In this document: piece by piece, positions 1 through 8,803 of the stretch
Layout: each line of letters starts with the position of its first letter
How positions within the stretch are numbered: position 1 is the first letter of the stretch
Source: JAPLJU01 sp036725345
GTDB taxonomy: Bacteria; Desulfobacterota; Syntrophia; Syntrophales; UBA2192
DNA: 38,216 bases
NCBI GenBank assembly: GCA_036725345.1
Contig: DAIMEJ010000021.1
Coordinates: 1-38,216 of the forward strand
Direction of reading: 5' to 3'
Program-made: the position numbers and the translations under genes
The notes under the pieces: model-generated
What the model was told of the DNA's origin: nothing
Databases searched by the model: none
What the model saw: the letters and a program-made list of their open reading frames with translations, nothing else

Positions 1-18
1 GGGTTTGTCTTTTCTAAA

Positions 19-371
19 TGGTGGAGGCGGCGGGAGTCGAACCCGCGTCCGGAAACCTTCCGCTGCAGCTTCTACATACATAGCCGCTGTTTTAAGCTTC
101 GCCGCTGAAAACTCCCAGGGGCAGGATTTTCCAGCGACTATCCCGTTTGTGGTTTCGCCTTTGCCCCAGCGGGAGAAAGGCATCGGCTATCCCGCCTAGT
201 TTTCGCCCTATCTGACCCGGCAGGAGAAGTCAGCAGGACGGGCTACTTAAGCAGCCTTTGCGTAAACTGTGTCGTTTGCGCTTATGTTTTCCTACCTGTT
301 TAACGAGGCCTGTAGGAACCTCGGTATGCCACTGCAACTTCAAATGTCCCCGTCGAAACCGTGGCGCCCCC
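19..371 (-). ncRNA. ssrA: transfer-messenger RNA (tmRNA)
   Basis: The 5' end (371) reads GGGGGCG and pairs with CGCCTCC before an encoded ACCA 3' end (22-19), giving the tRNA-like acceptor stem. The 3' end carries a T-arm with GTTCGA-type loop and the 5' part has the conserved GGTTTCGACGGGGACA segment. The tag reading frame runs 279 to 247 on the minus strand: GCA AAC GAC ACA GTT TAC GCA AAG GCT GCT TAA, i.e. ANDTVYAKAA plus the alanine carried by tmRNA. It rescues stalled ribosomes together with SmpB, whose gene lies 152 bp upstream on the same strand. A good sigma70 promoter sits between the two genes. Confidence 0.97.
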
Positions 372-404
372 AATTTTTAAAGAACTGTGAATATCTTTGT
401 GTAA

Positions 405-433
405 AGTATAACTATTATCGATCGTGAAGTCAA
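405..433 (-). promoter_or_regulatory. sigma70 promoter of tmRNA
   Basis: On the minus strand: -35 TTGACT (433-428), 17-bp spacer, -10 TATACT (410-405). It lies about 35 bp upstream of the mature tmRNA 5' end, leaving a short precursor that RNase P would remove. Near-consensus boxes with ideal spacing; no experimental support. Confidence 0.7.
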
Positions 434-523
434 TGAACTGTAACGTCAGGGCTGAGAAGAACCGAAACCCGCACGGTTATAATTAAATAATTTCTTTTAT
501 TATCATGAAGTTATACTTTCTTT

Positions 524-997
524 TTAACCTTTTATCTTACCGCGGAAGGCCCTCTCCATCTCCCGCTTGTCCGTCCGCCGTTTGAGTTCCTGCCGCTTGT
601 CGTGGAGCTTCTTCCCCCGCCCGACGCCGAGTTCGACCTTGATCTTCCCGGACTTAAAGTAAATTCTCAGGGGTATGAGCGTAAGCCCCCTTTCACGCGT
701 CTTCCCGTAGAGACGCTTCAGTTCCCTGCGGTGCAGGAGGAGCTTCCGGACTTTCAATGGATCGTGGTTCATGATGTTCCCGTGCGAGTAAGGGCTGATG
801 TGCATGTCGTGCAGAAAGGCTTCACCGTCCTGGATCACGGCGTAGCTGTCCGTGAGGTTGCACTTCCCCTCCCGGAGCGCCTTGACCTCCGTCCCCACGA
901 GGGCGATCCCGGCCTCGTAGGTCTCGCCGATCTCGTAGTGCAGGCGGGCCTGTTTGTTCTGGCTGATGATTTTCAGGCCTGTTTCTTTCTTCGTCAT
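524..997 (-). CDS. smpB: SsrA-binding protein SmpB
   Basis: 157 residues, the normal family length. SmpB binds the tRNA-like end of tmRNA and delivers it to stalled ribosomes for trans-translation. Recognisable features: the N-terminal beta-barrel with KIISQNKQARLHYEI (about 9-23), the EAGIALVGTEVKALREGKCNL segment near residues 28-48, HDMHISPYSHGN (about 63-74), and the basic C-terminal tail (GKKLHDKRQELKRR) that folds in the decoding centre. The ATG at 997 follows a GGGGAGGG ribosome site. It starts 12 bp after the ttcA-like stop, so the two genes are probably co-transcribed, and tmRNA follows directly downstream. Confidence 0.97.
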   Translation of the reverse strand: MTKKETGLKIISQNKQARLHYEIGETYEAGIALVGTEVKALREGKCNLTDSYAVIQDGEAFLHDMHISPYSHGNIMNHDPLKVRKLLLHRRELKRLYGKTRERGLTLIPLRIYFKSGKIKVELGVGRGKKLHDKRQELKRRTDKREMERAFRGKIKG

Positions 998-1009
998 GGC
1001 CCTCCCCTG

Positions 1010-1783
1010 TCAATCCGGCGGGTGAAGCAGATAGTCGGGCTTCACGTGTTTCATGGCCGTGAAGATATTCTCTCGCACCTTCCGGTTGTCCTTTTCCATG
1101 GCATCGAGAAGTTTCTTGATGTGACTGCGCCGCGAGTTTCCGCTCGTGGGGCAGCGGTTTTCGATGACGGGAAAACCGCGTTCCCTCCCGTACCGCTTGA
1201 TGAGGGGCTCCCGGATGTAGGCGAGCGGCCGGATGATGTGGAGCTTCCCCCCGAAGACGGACTGCTTCGGCATCATGGTCGATATCTCCCTCGAGTAGAA
1301 GATGTTGAGAAGGAGGGTTTCGATGATGTCGTCCTTGTGATGGGCAAGGGCAATCTTGTTGCAGCCCCGTTCATCGGCCAGCTCGAAGAGCCTCTTTCTG
1401 CGGAGCCTCGAGCAGAGGAAACAGGGGTTCTTCTTGTTGTAATCGCTGTGGGACAGGGGCCCGATGTCCGTCCTCTCCATGATGTACTCATACCCCCCCT
1501 GCTCCAGGTGCAACCTCAATCTGCCGAAATCCCCGTCGGCGCCGTCGAACCCCAGGTCGATGGTGGCCGCCACGAGGGAAATGTTCGGGGGGATGAAGAT
1601 GTGAGGGGTGTTGAGAAGATCGAGAAGGACGAGGCTGTCCACGCCGCCGGAAACGCCCACAAGGACCCGGTCGCCCTCCTCCAGCATGGCGTAGTCCGCC
1701 GACGCCGTCTCCAGCCATTTTTTCAGGTGGTGATAAAGCTTCGACCGGTGCTCCGTCACCCCCGCCCTGTTCGCGTCTTTCAT
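1010..1783 (-). CDS. ttcA: tRNA 2-thiocytidine synthetase, TtcA family
   Basis: 257 residues. The PP-loop ATP pyrophosphatase motif SGGVDS is at 45-50. A CxxC pair (C121, C124) and a third cysteine (C211, in RCPTSG) match the three cysteines that hold the [4Fe-4S] cluster in TtcA. HHKDDIIETLLLNIFY (about 148-163) is the family signature. Family knowledge: TtcA thiolates cytidine 32 in certain tRNAs using ATP and sulfide. The protein is somewhat shorter than E. coli TtcA, so a related sulfur-transfer substrate cannot be excluded. ATG 1783 follows a GGGGGAC sequence. It is probably the first gene of an operon with smpB. Confidence 0.85.
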   Translation of the reverse strand: MKDANRAGVTEHRSKLYHHLKKWLETASADYAMLEEGDRVLVGVSGGVDSLVLLDLLNTPHIFIPPNISLVAATIDLGFDGADGDFGRLRLHLEQGGYEYIMERTDIGPLSHSDYNKKNPCFLCSRLRRKRLFELADERGCNKIALAHHKDDIIETLLLNIFYSREISTMMPKQSVFGGKLHIIRPLAYIREPLIKRYGRERGFPVIENRCPTSGNSRRSHIKKLLDAMEKDNRKVRENIFTAMKHVKPDYLLHPPD

Positions 1784-1827
1784 CGGTCCCCCGCCCTTTC
1801 TTTTCGATGCACCACGAAACAGGGGAT

Positions 1828-1856
1828 TTATAACACCAGATTTCAGAAACGATCAA
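1828..1856 (-). promoter_or_regulatory. predicted sigma70 promoter of ttcA-smpB
   Basis: Minus strand: -35 TTGATC (1856-1851), 17-bp spacer, -10 TTATAA (1833-1828), about 45 bp ahead of the ttcA start in the 198-bp divergent ttcA/eno region. Matched by eye only. Confidence 0.5.
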
Positions 1857-1899
1857 GGGACATTCGGGCAGCCCGATCGGAGGAAGGGTTGAGTATTTC

Positions 1900-1928
1900 T
1901 TGAAAAATCCGGGAACATGGGATATGGA
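1900..1928 (+). promoter_or_regulatory. possible promoter of eno
   Basis: -35 TTGAAA (1900-1905), 17-bp spacer, -10-like TATGGA (1923-1928), 53 bp ahead of the enolase start. The -10 is weak, so this is only a candidate. Confidence 0.3.
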
Positions 1929-1981
1929 AAGTCCGTCTGTTTTTGAACGTCATCAACGGGCTTTTCCCGCAAGGAGGGGTT

Positions 1982-3271
1982 ATGAGCGAGATCATCAATG
2001 TTCACGCACGGGAGATCCTCGATTCCCGCGGAAACCCGACCGTCGAAGCCGAGGTGTCCCTGATCTCGGGGGCCGTCGGCAGGGCCTCGGTGCCTTCCGG
2101 GGCCTCGACGGGCGAACACGAGGTTTTGGAACTCCGTGACGGGGACAAAAACCGCTACCTCGGCCGGGGCGTGCAGAAGGCCGTCTACAACATCAAGCAC
2201 AAGATCGGGCCCGCCGTCATCGGCATGAACGCCCTGCACCAGCGGAGGGTCGACTACGAGATGATCGAGCTTGACGGGACGCCGAACAAGAAGAACCTGG
2301 GGGCAAACGCCATCCTGGCCGTGTCCCTGGCCTGCGCAAAGGCGGCCTCGGAGAACATGGGACTCCCCCTCTTCCGGTATATCGGGGGCATCTCCGGCAA
2401 GGACATGCCCGTCCCGCAGATGAATATCTTAAACGGCGGCCAGCACGCCGACAACAACGTGGACATCCAGGAATTCATGATCATGCCCGTGGGCGCCCGG
2501 AGCTTTCGCGAGGGGCTCCGCATGTGCAGCGAGGTCTTCCACAACCTGAGGGCCGTCCTCAAGAAACGCGGCTACAACACCGCCGTCGGTGACGAGGGCG
2601 GGTTCGCGCCAAACCTCAAATCGAACGAAGAAGCCCTCGCCCTCATCGTGGAGGCTATCGAGAAGGCCAGGTACGGGCCGGGCAGGGAGATCTTCATCGC
2701 CCTGGACGCGGCCGCCAGCTCCTTCTACGTCAAGGGTAAATACGTGCTTGCCGCCGAGAAAAAACCCCGGAAGACGGCCGAAGAGATGGTCCGCTTCTAC
2801 GGCGATCTCGTCCGTAAATACCCCATCCTCTCCATCGAGGACGGGCTCGCGGAAGACGACTGGAAGGGGTGGAAGCTCCTGACGGACGAGATGGGCGGCA
2901 GGGTCCAGATCGTGGGCGACGACATCTTCGTGACCAACCGCAAGCGGCTCGAGGAAGGGATCAGCAAAGGGGTCGCCAACTCGATCCTGATCAAGGTCAA
3001 CCAGATCGGCACCCTCACGGAAACGCTCGAGACGATCCAGCGGGCCAGGGAAGCGGGCTACACGACCGTCGTGTCCCACCGCTCCGGCGAGACGGAGGAC
3101 AGCTACATCGCCGACATCGCCGTGGCCCTGAACTGCGGACAGATCAAGAGCGGCTCGGCCTCGCGGAGCGAGCGGCTCGCCAAGTACAACCAGCTTCTGC
3201 GGATCGAAGAGTTCCTGGGAAGCGCCGCCGTCTACCGGGGCAGAGGCGCTTTCTACAGCATCCGGCCCTGA
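1982..3271 (+). CDS. eno: enolase (phosphopyruvate hydratase)
   Basis: 429 residues, full length. It interconverts 2-phosphoglycerate and phosphoenolpyruvate in glycolysis and gluconeogenesis. Seen: VPSGASTG loop (38-45), NGGQHADN (151-158), catalytic GDEGG with E205, Mg ligands D242, E286 (SIEDG) and D313 (GDDIFVTN), catalytic K338 within LIKVNQIGTLTETLE, and VSHRSGETED (364-373). ATG 1982 is chosen because a strong AAGGAGGGG site lies just upstream and the family begins here; an in-frame start at 1943 would add an unconserved extension. The gene is monocistronic and convergent with plsB. Its product PEP is the phosphate donor for the EI protein encoded nearby. Confidence 0.98.
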   Translation: MSEIINVHAREILDSRGNPTVEAEVSLISGAVGRASVPSGASTGEHEVLELRDGDKNRYLGRGVQKAVYNIKHKIGPAVIGMNALHQRRVDYEMIELDGTPNKKNLGANAILAVSLACAKAASENMGLPLFRYIGGISGKDMPVPQMNILNGGQHADNNVDIQEFMIMPVGARSFREGLRMCSEVFHNLRAVLKKRGYNTAVGDEGGFAPNLKSNEEALALIVEAIEKARYGPGREIFIALDAAASSFYVKGKYVLAAEKKPRKTAEEMVRFYGDLVRKYPILSIEDGLAEDDWKGWKLLTDEMGGRVQIVGDDIFVTNRKRLEEGISKGVANSILIKVNQIGTLTETLETIQRAREAGYTTVVSHRSGETEDSYIADIAVALNCGQIKSGSASRSERLAKYNQLLRIEEFLGSAAVYRGRGAFYSIRP

Positions 3272-3361
3272 TCCCGCGGCCGGATCCGGAGCCCGCCCTA
3301 CCGTGCCCGCGGAAAGGCGGTAACTCAAGGATGCGGCATCCCGACAGGCGGGGGTGTGAGG

Positions 3362-5959
3362 CTACAGGAACCTGAAGAGCCTCTGGCGGAGGGATTCGAT
3401 GCGGTTGCGGTTATCGGTCAGGGAGTAGAGCATGAGTTCCTTCTTCTCCTCTCCCGCGACCTCGTGGAGAATCTCTTCATCACGGAGAACATTCAGGGCG
3501 CTCTGGTAATTGGCCTGGGACAGGGCCTCCGCCCGGATGACCTCCCCCTTTCGGAACATCTTGGCCCCCATCTTGAGGACGAGCTTGTTGAAATCCTTCC
3601 CGGATTTCGGCGCCTTTCGTAAAGCCGAGGCGGCCCTCATCACGACCCAGTAGGACTCGATGTAGTTGTGGATGAGGCCGGCAAAGGGTCTGAGCGCCCT
3701 GCGGCCCCTGCCGCTCGCCTCGATCCAGGCCTCGCCGTTTCTCTCCTCGCCGACGATCATCCTTCTCCCGTAGAGATAGGACAGGACTTCACGGATTTCC
3801 TCGGCGTCGTCCTTCCGGCTGTCGAAGATGAATTCACGGCGAAAGACCCGCTTGAAGAACCTGTAATCCTCCATGAGGTTCATGAGCGGAATGGCGTCTT
3901 CCCGGTAGGAGAGGATGGAGGACGCGGCGAAAGCGAGGGGCAGGAAAAAATGAAGGATGTTGTTCTTGTAGTACTCGAGGGTGGGCCGTTTTTCGTCCGC
4001 CAGGGAGTAGACGATTTCCTCGAAGTCCTCCTCCTCTTCCTCGCCGCCGATCTTGGAAACGACGCCCTCGGTGATGAAGATGTTGATGGCGTCGTTGATG
4101 GCCCTTTCCTTTTGCGCGAAGGTCGTCGACAGGGCCACGTGTTTGAAGGAGAGGTAGTCGTAGAATTCCGCGACGATGTCGAGGAGGTCCTCATGGGACA
4201 ACCCCCGCCGGTACTGGCACAGGAGCGCGGCCGCCACCAGGGCGGACGGGGTGACGACGGCGACCTTGCTGATCCGGTTCATGGTGTCGTAACCGATTTC
4301 CCGGTAGAGACTCTGTCTTTCGCCCACGTTCATCTCCCGGAAGGGTTTTTCCTGCGAGGCGAGAAAAGCCTTCAGGAAAATGGGCTCCCCGATGTTGACG
4401 TAGACATGGCCGTAGCGCTTGCCCAGGAACTTCGAGCTCTGAATCACCGCCGAGGGTTTTTCCTGTTCCTTCGGGGCGCCGCCCAGCTCCTTGAGGTAAG
4501 CCTTCTCTTCCATCACCCTGTCGTAGCCGATGAAGACCGGGATGATCGCCAGGTCATCGCCGACCCCCTCGTCATAGGCCTGTAGGACCATCGAGAGAAG
4601 CCCGTACTTGGGCATGACCATCTTCCCCGTCCGGCTCCTGCCCCCCTCGATGAAAAACTCGATCGGGTACCCCTCTTTCAGCAGGGTCTTGATGTATTTC
4701 TCCAGGACCTCGCGGTACAGGAGGTTTCCCCGGAAGCTGCGGCGGATGAAAAAGGCGCCGGACTTCCTGAAAATGTGCCCGAGGGGCCAGAAATCGAGGT
4801 TCGTCCCCGCGGCGACGAAGGGGAGCGGGATTTTCTGCTTGTCGAAGACGTAGGACAGGAGCAGGTAATCCACGTGGCTCCGGTGGCAGGGGATGATGAC
4901 GAGGGGCATGTCCTTGGACACGCAGCGGATCCGGGCCATCCCCTCATTGTCGACGATGATGCCGTCGTAGATGTCGTTCCAGAGCCAGGTCAGGAATTTG
5001 TCCCAGACCCCCACGTAGACTTCATTGTAGCCCGCGGCGATCTCCCGCAGATATCGCTTCGCCCTCTTGACCAGGTCCCTGTCTTTCTTCTTCGATGTCT
5101 CGGCGAGGTCCCTCATGAATGAAACGAGACGCTCCTCCTTGAGGGTCTCCTCCATGATCTCGTCGCGGGACTTGAGGACCGGCCCGGTGATGCCCTTTTT
5201 CTCCCGGTCGATCCGGGCGATGAGCTCCCGCCGGAGCTCGTAAGAGACGTCGACAAGGCTCTTGTCTTCCGTGCCTTTCAGGGACGCCGTCAGCACGACG
5301 GGTTCAACGGCCCGGATCGACGTGCGCCGGTGGTAGCGGATGAAGGTCAGGAGTTTCCGAAGGCCCCCGGGATTTTCCACCTCGCCGAAGAAGACATCCA
5401 CGAGGGGCACCTCCTTCTCCTTCCTGGGGCCGCAGGAAACAAGGAGCGGCTGGATGATGACGGGTCTGTCGTCCTCCCTCTGGGCTTCCAGGAGTTGAAT
5501 GAGGGGGTCTTTCTTCACGTCGGCGCCCGAGTTTCGCAGGTAGATGACGGCGCTCTTTCTTTCCTTCACGATCCTCTTGAGGTAGGTCCGGTTCGGGCGG
5601 AGGATCTTCCGCCTGAAGAGGAGGTGATAAACCCAGCAGGAGGCCGCGCGGAAGGCCTTCGCAAAGGGCTGCCACAGGATCATGCTGACGCCGTGGGCGA
5701 AGACGGGCCTCGGGATGTCTTTCCGGTAGGAGAGGTCCCGCAGGATCAGGCAGTCGAGCTGGCTTTTGTCTTTCAGGGCGTAGATCACCGTGCCCTGCCG
5801 GGAGAGCTCCCGGATGTCATTCTCGTGATCCGGGGAAAGCTCGGCGAAGGAAAGGTAATAGCCGGGCAACCAGTTGAAGGGGAGGCGCGTCGGCTCGTAG
5901 AGACGCCCGGCGTAGCAGTCGTCCGCATCCCGCCTCATCGTCGGAGTTTCGTCGGCCAT
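3362..5959 (-). CDS. plsB: glycerol-3-phosphate O-acyltransferase PlsB
   Basis: 865 residues, slightly longer than E. coli PlsB (about 807). It acylates sn-glycerol-3-phosphate at position 1, the first step of phospholipid synthesis, at the inner membrane. The acyltransferase motifs are in order: HRSHVD (359-364, the HX4D catalytic pair), GAFFIRR (about 401-407), EGGRSRTG (438-445) and PVFIGYDR (474-481), a spacing typical of PlsB rather than PlsC. ATG 5959 is preferred, with AAAGG 9 nt upstream; a TTG at 5968 could add three residues. It begins 12 bp after the ptsI stop, so it is very likely translated from the PTS transcript. Confidence 0.93.
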   Translation of the reverse strand: MADETPTMRRDADDCYAGRLYEPTRLPFNWLPGYYLSFAELSPDHENDIRELSRQGTVIYALKDKSQLDCLILRDLSYRKDIPRPVFAHGVSMILWQPFAKAFRAASCWVYHLLFRRKILRPNRTYLKRIVKERKSAVIYLRNSGADVKKDPLIQLLEAQREDDRPVIIQPLLVSCGPRKEKEVPLVDVFFGEVENPGGLRKLLTFIRYHRRTSIRAVEPVVLTASLKGTEDKSLVDVSYELRRELIARIDREKKGITGPVLKSRDEIMEETLKEERLVSFMRDLAETSKKKDRDLVKRAKRYLREIAAGYNEVYVGVWDKFLTWLWNDIYDGIIVDNEGMARIRCVSKDMPLVIIPCHRSHVDYLLLSYVFDKQKIPLPFVAAGTNLDFWPLGHIFRKSGAFFIRRSFRGNLLYREVLEKYIKTLLKEGYPIEFFIEGGRSRTGKMVMPKYGLLSMVLQAYDEGVGDDLAIIPVFIGYDRVMEEKAYLKELGGAPKEQEKPSAVIQSSKFLGKRYGHVYVNIGEPIFLKAFLASQEKPFREMNVGERQSLYREIGYDTMNRISKVAVVTPSALVAAALLCQYRRGLSHEDLLDIVAEFYDYLSFKHVALSTTFAQKERAINDAINIFITEGVVSKIGGEEEEEDFEEIVYSLADEKRPTLEYYKNNILHFFLPLAFAASSILSYREDAIPLMNLMEDYRFFKRVFRREFIFDSRKDDAEEIREVLSYLYGRRMIVGEERNGEAWIEASGRGRRALRPFAGLIHNYIESYWVVMRAASALRKAPKSGKDFNKLVLKMGAKMFRKGEVIRAEALSQANYQSALNVLRDEEILHEVAGEEKKELMLYSLTDNRNRIESLRQRLFRFL

Positions 5960-5971
5960 GGGTCCCAACCT

Positions 5972-7750
5972 TTACTGGGTCTCCTCGGCGAAGTCGTCGG
6001 GGAATTTCTTGTTCATGTAATTCCTGACGTAATACTCGATCTCAGACGCCGTGGACATGGTCAGGACTTTTTTCAGCAGGGCCCTGCACTCCTTCATGTT
6101 CACCGCCCGGATGATTTTCTTCACCCGGGGAATGACCAGGGAGTTCATGCTGAGCTCGTCCAGCTCGAGCCCCAGGAGGACCATGGTGTAGAGGGGTTCC
6201 CCCGCCATCTCGCCGCACATGGCCACTTCGATTCCCGCGTGATGGCCGGCATCGACGACCCGCTTGACCAGCCTCAGGACCGCCGGGTGCAGGGGTTCGT
6301 AGAGGTAGCTGACGCGCTCGTTGACCCGGTCGATGGCCAGGGTGTACTGGATCAGGTCGTTGGTGCCGATGCTGAAAAAGTCCACCTCCCGGGCGAGGCT
6401 GTCGGCCACCATGACCGCCGACGGGACCTCGATCATGATGCCCAGCTTGATATCCTGGTCAAAGGGAACCCCACGGGACTCGAGTTCCCGCTTGACCTCG
6501 AAGAAGATCCGCTTCGTCTCGCGGATCTCCTCGATGCCGGATATCATAGGGAAGAGAATCCTCACCCTGCCCAGGGCGCTGGCGCGGAGGATGGCGCGAA
6601 GCTGGACCTTGAAGAGTTCCACCTCTTTCAGGCAGAAGCGGATGGCCCTGAGCCCCATGACGGGGTTCAACTCCTTGGCGACCCTGGGATCGGAGATGAA
6701 CTTGTCGCCGCCCAGGTCGAAGGTGCGGATCGTCGACCACTTGAGCCCTCTGGACGCCACGATGGTCTTGTAGTTATCGAAATGCTCCTCCTCCGTGGGA
6801 AGCTGATCCTTGTTGATGTAGATGAACTCCGTCCGGTACAGGCCGATGCCTTCGGCGCCGTGGGCGATGGCCGAGGGGACCTCCTCCATGAACTCTATGT
6901 TCACGCCGATCCTCACCTGGTGCCTGTCCAGCGTAACGGCCGGACGCCTGGCGTGGCGCAGGAGATCGTCCGCCATGACATTGTACTGCCGGAGCCTGTC
7001 CTCGTAGCGGCGCACCATGGCCGGATCGGGGTTGAGAATGACAATCCCCGCCGTGCCGTCGACGATGACCCGGTCATTGGAACGGACCTCCGAGGTGATC
7101 CGCTCCAGCCCGACGACGGCGGGTATTTCGTAAGAACGGGAAACGATGGCCGTGTGGGATGTCTTCCCGCCGATGTCCGTGGCGAACCCCAGGATCTTCT
7201 CCACCTTGAGCTGCATCGTGTCCGCCGGGGAGAGGTCCCTGGAAATGACGATCACGTCCTCGCCGGCGCCCGCGATGGTCTCGTGATGGACCCCCACCAG
7301 GTTCCTGAGGATCCGCTGGCCCACGTACTCCACGTCGGTCATCCGTTCCCGGAGGTACTCGTCTTCGACCTTGCTGAAGACCTCCTTGTACCTGTCCAGC
7401 GTTTTTCTCAGGGCCCACTCGGCGTTGACGCCCTCCTCGATGTTCGCGATGGTCCGGTTGATGAGCATGCGATCGTTGAGGATCATGATGTGGACATCGA
7501 TGATGTAAAGGGGCTCGATGCCCTCCTGCTCGCTCAGCTTCCGCTTGATGGCCAGGAGCTGTTTCTCGGACTCCCTGAGTGCCTTTTTGAACCGCTGGAC
7601 CTCGCCGGCAATCAGGGCCTTCTTGTCCAGGGAACGCTGCGGGATCGGCGCATCGTGGTGATGCAGGACATAGGCCCGCCCGATCACGATGCCGGGCGAC
7701 ACGCCGATGCCTTTCAGGACAACCGTTTCTTTCTCTTCGACGCCTGTCAT
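5972..7750 (-). CDS. ptsI: PTS enzyme I (PEP-protein phosphotransferase)
   Basis: 592 residues. EI takes phosphate from PEP onto a histidine and passes it to HPr. Order: N-terminal swivelling and HPr-binding region (1-220) with the active-site histidine in GGKTSHTAIVSRSYEIPAVVG (H199), then the C-terminal PEP-binding barrel with GLYRTEFIY, the NDLIQYTLAIDR metal/PEP segment and the active cysteine in VAMCGEMAGEP. All key residues are present, so it should be active. ATG 7750 is chosen (a TTG lies one codon upstream); AGGG is 8-11 nt before it. The HPr gene stops at 7756, a gap of only 5 bp, and plsB follows 12 bp downstream. Confidence 0.96.
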   Translation of the reverse strand: MTGVEEKETVVLKGIGVSPGIVIGRAYVLHHHDAPIPQRSLDKKALIAGEVQRFKKALRESEKQLLAIKRKLSEQEGIEPLYIIDVHIMILNDRMLINRTIANIEEGVNAEWALRKTLDRYKEVFSKVEDEYLRERMTDVEYVGQRILRNLVGVHHETIAGAGEDVIVISRDLSPADTMQLKVEKILGFATDIGGKTSHTAIVSRSYEIPAVVGLERITSEVRSNDRVIVDGTAGIVILNPDPAMVRRYEDRLRQYNVMADDLLRHARRPAVTLDRHQVRIGVNIEFMEEVPSAIAHGAEGIGLYRTEFIYINKDQLPTEEEHFDNYKTIVASRGLKWSTIRTFDLGGDKFISDPRVAKELNPVMGLRAIRFCLKEVELFKVQLRAILRASALGRVRILFPMISGIEEIRETKRIFFEVKRELESRGVPFDQDIKLGIMIEVPSAVMVADSLAREVDFFSIGTNDLIQYTLAIDRVNERVSYLYEPLHPAVLRLVKRVVDAGHHAGIEVAMCGEMAGEPLYTMVLLGLELDELSMNSLVIPRVKKIIRAVNMKECRALLKKVLTMSTASEIEYYVRNYMNKKFPDDFAEETQ

Positions 7751-7755
7751 CAACG

Positions 7756-8025
7756 CTACCCTTCTCCGAACCGGTCCTCGATGAGCCTCCCGAAAGCGGC
7801 GAGCGCCTCCCGGGCATCCTCCCCCTCGGCCCGGATGACAATTTTACTGCCCCGCGGACAGGCCAGGGTCAGAATGCCCAGGAGGCTGCGCCCGTCCACC
7901 TGCTTGCCGTCCCTTTCCAGGTAGATCCTGCTTTTGTACCGGTTGGCGATCTCGACAATCCGGCCCGCGGCTCTCGCGTGAAGACCCAGTTCGTTTTTGA
8001 TCGTGAATGTTTTTTTAACTTTCAT
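7756..8025 (-). CDS. ptsH: phosphocarrier protein HPr
   Basis: 89 residues. HPr accepts phosphate from EI on His16 (GLHARAAG, residues 14-21) and passes it to an EIIA. Ser47 (DGRSLLGI) matches the regulatory serine site of the family, although no HPr kinase gene is in this window. Its ATG overlaps the stop of the upstream EIID gene (ATGA at 8025-8022), indicating translational coupling. With EIID, EI and PlsB it forms one gene cluster. Confidence 0.95.
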   Translation of the reverse strand: MKVKKTFTIKNELGLHARAAGRIVEIANRYKSRIYLERDGKQVDGRSLLGILTLACPRGSKIVIRAEGEDAREALAAFGRLIEDRFGEG

Positions 8026-8750
8026 AAAAAAGCGAATACACCCGTCAGGACGCCCGCGAGACCGTAAAGGATCAGGGTCACGGACGCGCCCTTTTTCACC
8101 GCCCAGAAAGTCCCCAGGACCGCAGCGAGGCTGACGCCCGTGCCCAGGAAGGGAACGGCGCCCCCGAAGAGCCGGGCATTCTCGTCCGCGGCCAGGAAAG
8201 CCACGATGCCGAGCACCACGGCGACGCACCACCGGATCCGGGAGGCCAGAAGCGGCACGTTCAGCGCCCGGATAAAATCGACGCCCTCCTTGCCGCGGCT
8301 GTAGCCTGCCTTGAAACCCTGGAGCCGGACCCACAGATGCAGGGGGTTGTAGAGCGCCAGGCAGATGAGCGGGGCCAGGATCGATCCCAGGAAGGCCGCC
8401 ACGAGGCTTCCCGCCGCCGAAAGGGGCTTCAGGGAATTCCCGAAGAGCGAATCCCCCAGCGCCGCGTAAGGCGCCATCAGGGTTTCTTTCAACAGAGCTG
8501 CCTCCTCCGGCAGGCCCTCTTCCTCCAGCCGGCTGACGGCACCCACGATGGGCGCCGTGAGGACGGGGTGGGTGTTGAACCTCTGCAGGTGCCGCGTTAT
8601 AAATTCGCGTGATTCGATCCGCCCGTTCCCTGCCTGCAACAGGGGCATCATGGCGAAAGCGAAGCCGAGGTTTTGCATCCGCCAGAAGTTCCAGGACCCC
8701 TGGACGAGGAGGGAGCGCAAAAAAATTTTTCTCAGATCTGCCGCCTTCAA
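8022..8750 (-). CDS. PTS mannose/fructose/sorbose-family IID component
   Basis: 242 residues. It resembles EIID of the mannose-class PTS, one of the two membrane subunits that pair with IIC. The N-terminus LRKIFLRSLLVQGSWNFWRMQNLGFAFAMMP (about 6-36) carries the family pattern in which a WNF/RMQ/GFAF series precedes the membrane part; hydrophobic helices follow at about 115-140, 165-190 and 205-242. The start is uncertain: TTG 8750 fits the family N-terminus but its AGAGG site is about 14 nt away. No IIA, IIB or IIC gene is in the window, so the sugar and even a transport role cannot be assigned. Stop and ptsH start overlap. Confidence 0.85.
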   Translation of the reverse strand: MKAADLRKIFLRSLLVQGSWNFWRMQNLGFAFAMMPLLQAGNGRIESREFITRHLQRFNTHPVLTAPIVGAVSRLEEEGLPEEAALLKETLMAPYAALGDSLFGNSLKPLSAAGSLVAAFLGSILAPLICLALYNPLHLWVRLQGFKAGYSRGKEGVDFIRALNVPLLASRIRWCVAVVLGIVAFLAADENARLFGGAVPFLGTGVSLAAVLGTFWAVKKGASVTLILYGLAGVLTGVFAFL

Positions 8751-8803
8751 ATCTTGACAGGACGCCTCTTTGTGAATAATTTTTGCATAAATTCAAGGAT
8801 ATA

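Noticed and set aside
602..1903. 433-codon open frame on the plus strand
   Set aside because: Antisense to smpB and the ttcA-like gene, with no conserved motif and no ribosome site.
5330..7924. 864-codon open frame on the plus strand
   Set aside because: It lies antisense to plsB, ptsI and ptsH, whose proteins are full length and conserved. Its translation is low-complexity (D/V/H/P/G-rich), typical of the reverse strand of GC-rich genes.
8754..8782. Second plus-strand promoter (TTGACA, 17 bp, TAATTT)
   Set aside because: It lies over the EIID start region and more than 250 bp from the PxxKW gene, with a terminator in between; no gene fits it.
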